Source: JBDRGD01 sp043818095 (GTDB taxonomy: Bacteria > Chloroflexota > Dehalococcoidia > Dehalococcoidales > RBG-16-60-22). From it: a DNA stretch of 15,171 bases. The first letter of the stretch is position 1. Each line of letters starts with the position of its first letter. Shown one piece after another: positions 13,157 to 15,171 of this stretch. Below the pieces are notes generated by a model. That model made no database searches, had not been told where the DNA came from, and saw nothing but the letters and a program-made list of their open reading frames with translations. The position numbers and the translations under genes are program-made. The DNA is taken from positions 1-15,171 of the forward strand of contig JBDRGD010000050.1 in assembly GCA_043818095.1 (NCBI GenBank), read 5' to 3'.

Positions 13157-13989
13157 GTGACGTGATTCTGAAAGCAGTCAAGCATCCCTATGACCAGTAT
13201 CTCCGGGAAGACCGGCTGCCCCATATCTGGTGTCCCGGCTGCGGCCTGGGGATAGTGACGAGCGCCTTCATCCGCGGGCTGCTGGCCACCGGGCTGGACC
13301 TGGACAAGGTCAGCGTGGTCTCGGGCATCGGCTGCACCGGGCGCGTCGCCGGCTACCTCAAGCTGGACTCCTTCCATACCACCCACGGGCGGGCGATTCC
13401 CTTCGCCACCGGCCTGAAAATCGCCAACCCGGAGCTCAAGGTGGTCGTCATCAGCGGCGACGGGGACCTGGTCGCCATCGGCGGGAACCACTTTATCCAC
13501 GGCGCCCGCCGCAATATGGACATTACCGTCATCTGCGTTAATAATTTCAACTACGGCATGACCGGAGGGCAGCTGGGGCCCACCACCCCCCTCACCGCCC
13601 GCACCGCCACTACCCTCCGGGGCAACACGGAACCGCCCTTCAGCATCCCGCACCTGGCGGCCGCCGCCGGGGCGACGTATATCGCCCGCTGGACCACGGC
13701 GCAGGTGCGCAGCCTGGAGGAGTCGATTACCGAAGCGATTTTGAAACGGGGCTTCAGCGTGGTGGAGGCCATTGCGCCCTGCCCCACCTATTACGGCCGG
13801 ATGAACCGCCAGCCCTCGGGACTGGCGCAGATGTCCGGCTACCGTGATAACATCGTCGTCCGCCACGGCGCGGACCCGGCGGAGGTGGGCATCGGCATCG
13901 AGGGGCAGATAGTCGTCGGTAAGTTCCGGGACATCAGCAGGCCTTCCATCCCGGCGGGGGAAAAGGGGAACAATGGACGAACGCCATGA
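13153..13989 (+). CDS. korB: 2-oxoglutarate:ferredoxin oxidoreductase beta subunit
   Basis: The beta subunit binds thiamine diphosphate. In its 278 residues the cluster-associated CPGCG motif is at 27-31, and GIGCTGR follows near 60. The thiamine-diphosphate motif begins SGDGDLVAIGGNHF and runs to NNFNYGMTGGQ. The sequence PCPTYYGRMN and the C-terminal segment fit the KorB/VorB group. The ATG overlaps the korA stop (ATGA) and its own end overlaps korC by 17 bases, so expression is translationally coupled. Confidence 0.95.
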   Translation: MSDVILKAVKHPYDQYLREDRLPHIWCPGCGLGIVTSAFIRGLLATGLDLDKVSVVSGIGCTGRVAGYLKLDSFHTTHGRAIPFATGLKIANPELKVVVISGDGDLVAIGGNHFIHGARRNMDITVICVNNFNYGMTGGQLGPTTPLTARTATTLRGNTEPPFSIPHLAAAAGATYIARWTTAQVRSLEESITEAILKRGFSVVEAIAPCPTYYGRMNRQPSGLAQMSGYRDNIVVRHGADPAEVGIGIEGQIVVGKFRDISRPSIPAGEKGNNGRTP

Positions 13990-14551
13990 GCTGAGGCTCA
14001 CCGGATTCGGCGGTCAGGGTATCATGCTCGCCGGCTACATCATCGGCCAGGCCGCCACGGTCTACGAGTTCAAGCAGGCCACCCATATCCGCGACTACGG
14101 TCCGGAGGCGCGGGGCGGCAGCTGCCGGGCGGACGTGGTCATCTCCGACAAGCCGGTCCTCTATCCGTATATCAATGCCCCCAACGTCCTGGTGGCGATG
14201 TCCCAGGCGGCTTACAATAAGTACCGCCCCGGCAGCCGGGAGAACTCCCTCATCATCATCGATGAAGACCTGGTGAAACACCGGGAGACGAAGAAGGACC
14301 GCCTCTGGTCCATCCCCGCCCAGAGAATCGCCGAGGACCTCGGGCGCGCCAACATGGCGAACGTGGTCATGCTGGGCTTTCTCACCGCGGTAACCGGCGT
14401 GGTTTCTATCGAAGCGATGAGAAAGTCCGTGCTGGCTTCCGTCCCCAAGAATACCGAGGAGCTCAACCTGAAGGCCCTGGAAAGCGGCTACACTTACGGG
14501 CTGGCGAAGGTAAAAGCCCGCAAGGGTGCCGGGAAACCGGAACCCGCCTGA
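13973..14551 (+). CDS. korC: 2-oxoglutarate:ferredoxin oxidoreductase gamma subunit
   Basis: The gamma subunit completes the oxidoreductase. The 192 residues open with LRLTGFGGQGIMLAG and include HIRDYGPEARGGSCRADVVIS, both hallmarks of the POR/KOR gamma family. A polypurine ribosome site, AAAAGGGGAA, lies inside the end of korB just before the ATG. The complete order korD-korA-korB-korC, with overlaps or a 2-base gap, marks one operon with stoichiometric products. Confidence 0.94.
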   Translation: MDERHELRLTGFGGQGIMLAGYIIGQAATVYEFKQATHIRDYGPEARGGSCRADVVISDKPVLYPYINAPNVLVAMSQAAYNKYRPGSRENSLIIIDEDLVKHRETKKDRLWSIPAQRIAEDLGRANMANVVMLGFLTAVTGVVSIEAMRKSVLASVPKNTEELNLKALESGYTYGLAKVKARKGAGKPEPA

Positions 14552-14574
14552 GGAATTCCCGTACCAGGGGGCTA

Positions 14575-14603
14575 TTGACAGGTCGGGCTATCCTGTATAT
14601 GCT
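14575..14603 (+). promoter_or_regulatory. Strong promoter after the kor operon
   Basis: A perfect TTGACA (14575-14580) and TATGCT (14598-14603) are 17 bases apart. The start would be near 14610, leaving less than 10 bases of leader before ATG 14619, so the ribosome site GGGGGGAG may lie partly outside the transcript. This could mean a different start point or a leaderless message. Confidence 0.55.
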
Positions 14604-14618
14604 GGGGGGAGAATTATT

Positions 14619-15171
14619 ATGAAGAAATGTCCTAATTGTGGCCGGGCCACGGAGCGGACCGCAGACTGGGCCTGCCAGTGGTGCGGGTATCCGCTCCTTT
14701 CTAACGGCTACCGGACACTGGACAAGACCTTCCGCCAGCTGCAGGAGGAAAGGGGATACCTGCGGCAGCCGCTGACCAGTGAGGAGCCCGAGGAAGAAGC
14801 AGGAGTCTCCTACCCGCTGGCGCCTCCTGCCGGGACCGCCCCCGAAAACGCCGAACCTGAGGCCGAAGAGGAGACTTTGCCGGAGGCAGCGGCAGAGGAA
14901 GAGGTGGAGGAGCCAGAGGAGCCCGCGGAAGCGCAGGCAGTGGCGGAAGAGGAAGAAGAAGAGGAGGAGGCCGCCGAGCCGGAGCCGCCGCCCCCGCCGA
15001 AAGCGGCGCCGAAGCGGAAACCCAGGGCCGCCGCGTCGAAGAAGGCACCGGAGGCGAAAGCCCCGCCGTCCCCCGCCGCCGAGGAGCCCGCGGAAGCGCC
15101 CCCGGAACCCGCCGAGCCCGCCCCGGCACCGGAACCCCCGCCCGTCACCGATTTCGATGCCTCCGCGGAAG
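14619..15171 (+). CDS. Zinc-ribbon protein with acidic Pro/Ala/Glu tail (cut by window edge)
   Basis: The visible 184 codons start MKKCPNCGRATERTADWACQWCGYPLL, a four-cysteine zinc ribbon (Cys4, 7, 19, 22). A helical, charged stretch (TFRQLQEERGYL) follows. From about residue 54 the sequence is low-complexity: runs of Glu, Pro and Ala, with a short basic patch (KRKP, SKKAPEAK) near 133-148. GC-rich Glu/Pro/Ala repeats of this sort are usually disordered linkers between a small binding domain and a folded domain, which would lie beyond the window. The AT-rich leader and upstream promoter mark a separate transcription unit from kor. I do not recognise the family; no function is assigned. Confidence 0.8.
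   Translation, partial: MKKCPNCGRATERTADWACQWCGYPLLSNGYRTLDKTFRQLQEERGYLRQPLTSEEPEEEAGVSYPLAPPAGTAPENAEPEAEEETLPEAAAEEEVEEPEEPAEAQAVAEEEEEEEEAAEPEPPPPPKAAPKRKPRAAASKKAPEAKAPPSPAAEEPAEAPPEPAEPAPAPEPPPVTDFDASAE

Overview
The window is a stretch of chromosomal, mostly housekeeping DNA from a GC-rich (by eye about 60% G+C in genes) anaerobic bacterium. A separate-subunit 2-oxoacid:ferredoxin oxidoreductase (korDABC), an iron-sulfur flavoprotein with the compact Isf cysteine motif, sigma-70-type promoters (TTGACA-N17-TATAAT class) and strong AGGAGG ribosome sites all point to an anaerobic bacterium. My best guess is Chloroflexota of the Dehalococcoidia type. That is an inference from gene content and protein style, not something the sequence proves. 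There are no transposases, integrases, CRISPR arrays or phage genes.

Layout. (1) 1-1487, minus strand: an alkaline-phosphatase-superfamily phosphoglycerate-mutase-like gene followed 20 bases later by the start of aspartate kinase, which is cut by the window edge. The pairing suggests that the mutase-like protein is the homoserine kinase proposed for this subfamily. (2) 1571-1645: tRNA-Pro(CGG) with its own promoter. (3) 1869-3104: a lipoprotein HtrA protease. (4) 3181-4908, minus strand: fmt and mazG, abutting. (5) 4909-5251: a regulatory region with divergent promoters, a TTTGGGC palindrome and a nested hairpin in the presumed dnaA leader. (6) 5252-6598: dnaA, whose DNA-recognition signature is changed. 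(7) 6864-9314: obg, nadD and an iron-sulfur flavoprotein in one operon. (8) 9457-9623, minus strand: tRNA-Trp and tRNA-Leu. (9) 9733-10362: a DUF4389-type membrane protein with an internal duplication. (10) 10501-11667: a site-2 protease with CBS domains that appears to start at ATC. (11) 11748-14551: korD-korA-korB-korC, tightly coupled. (12) 14619 to the end: a zinc-ribbon protein with a long acidic Pro/Ala/Glu tail, cut by the window edge.

How it works together. The genes belong to separate housekeeping functions: aspartate-family amino acids, envelope quality control, initiator tRNA formylation, nucleotide sanitation, replication initiation, ribosome assembly with NAD synthesis, and ferredoxin-linked 2-oxoglutarate metabolism. 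The less ordinary signals are the DnaA recognition-motif change (A-A-A in place of H-T-T), the candidate homoserine kinase, the AUC start, in-phase octanucleotide arrays built on GTAAYTGC at three places, and the dnaA/fmt divergent control region. I saw no clear multigene system that looks wholly new.
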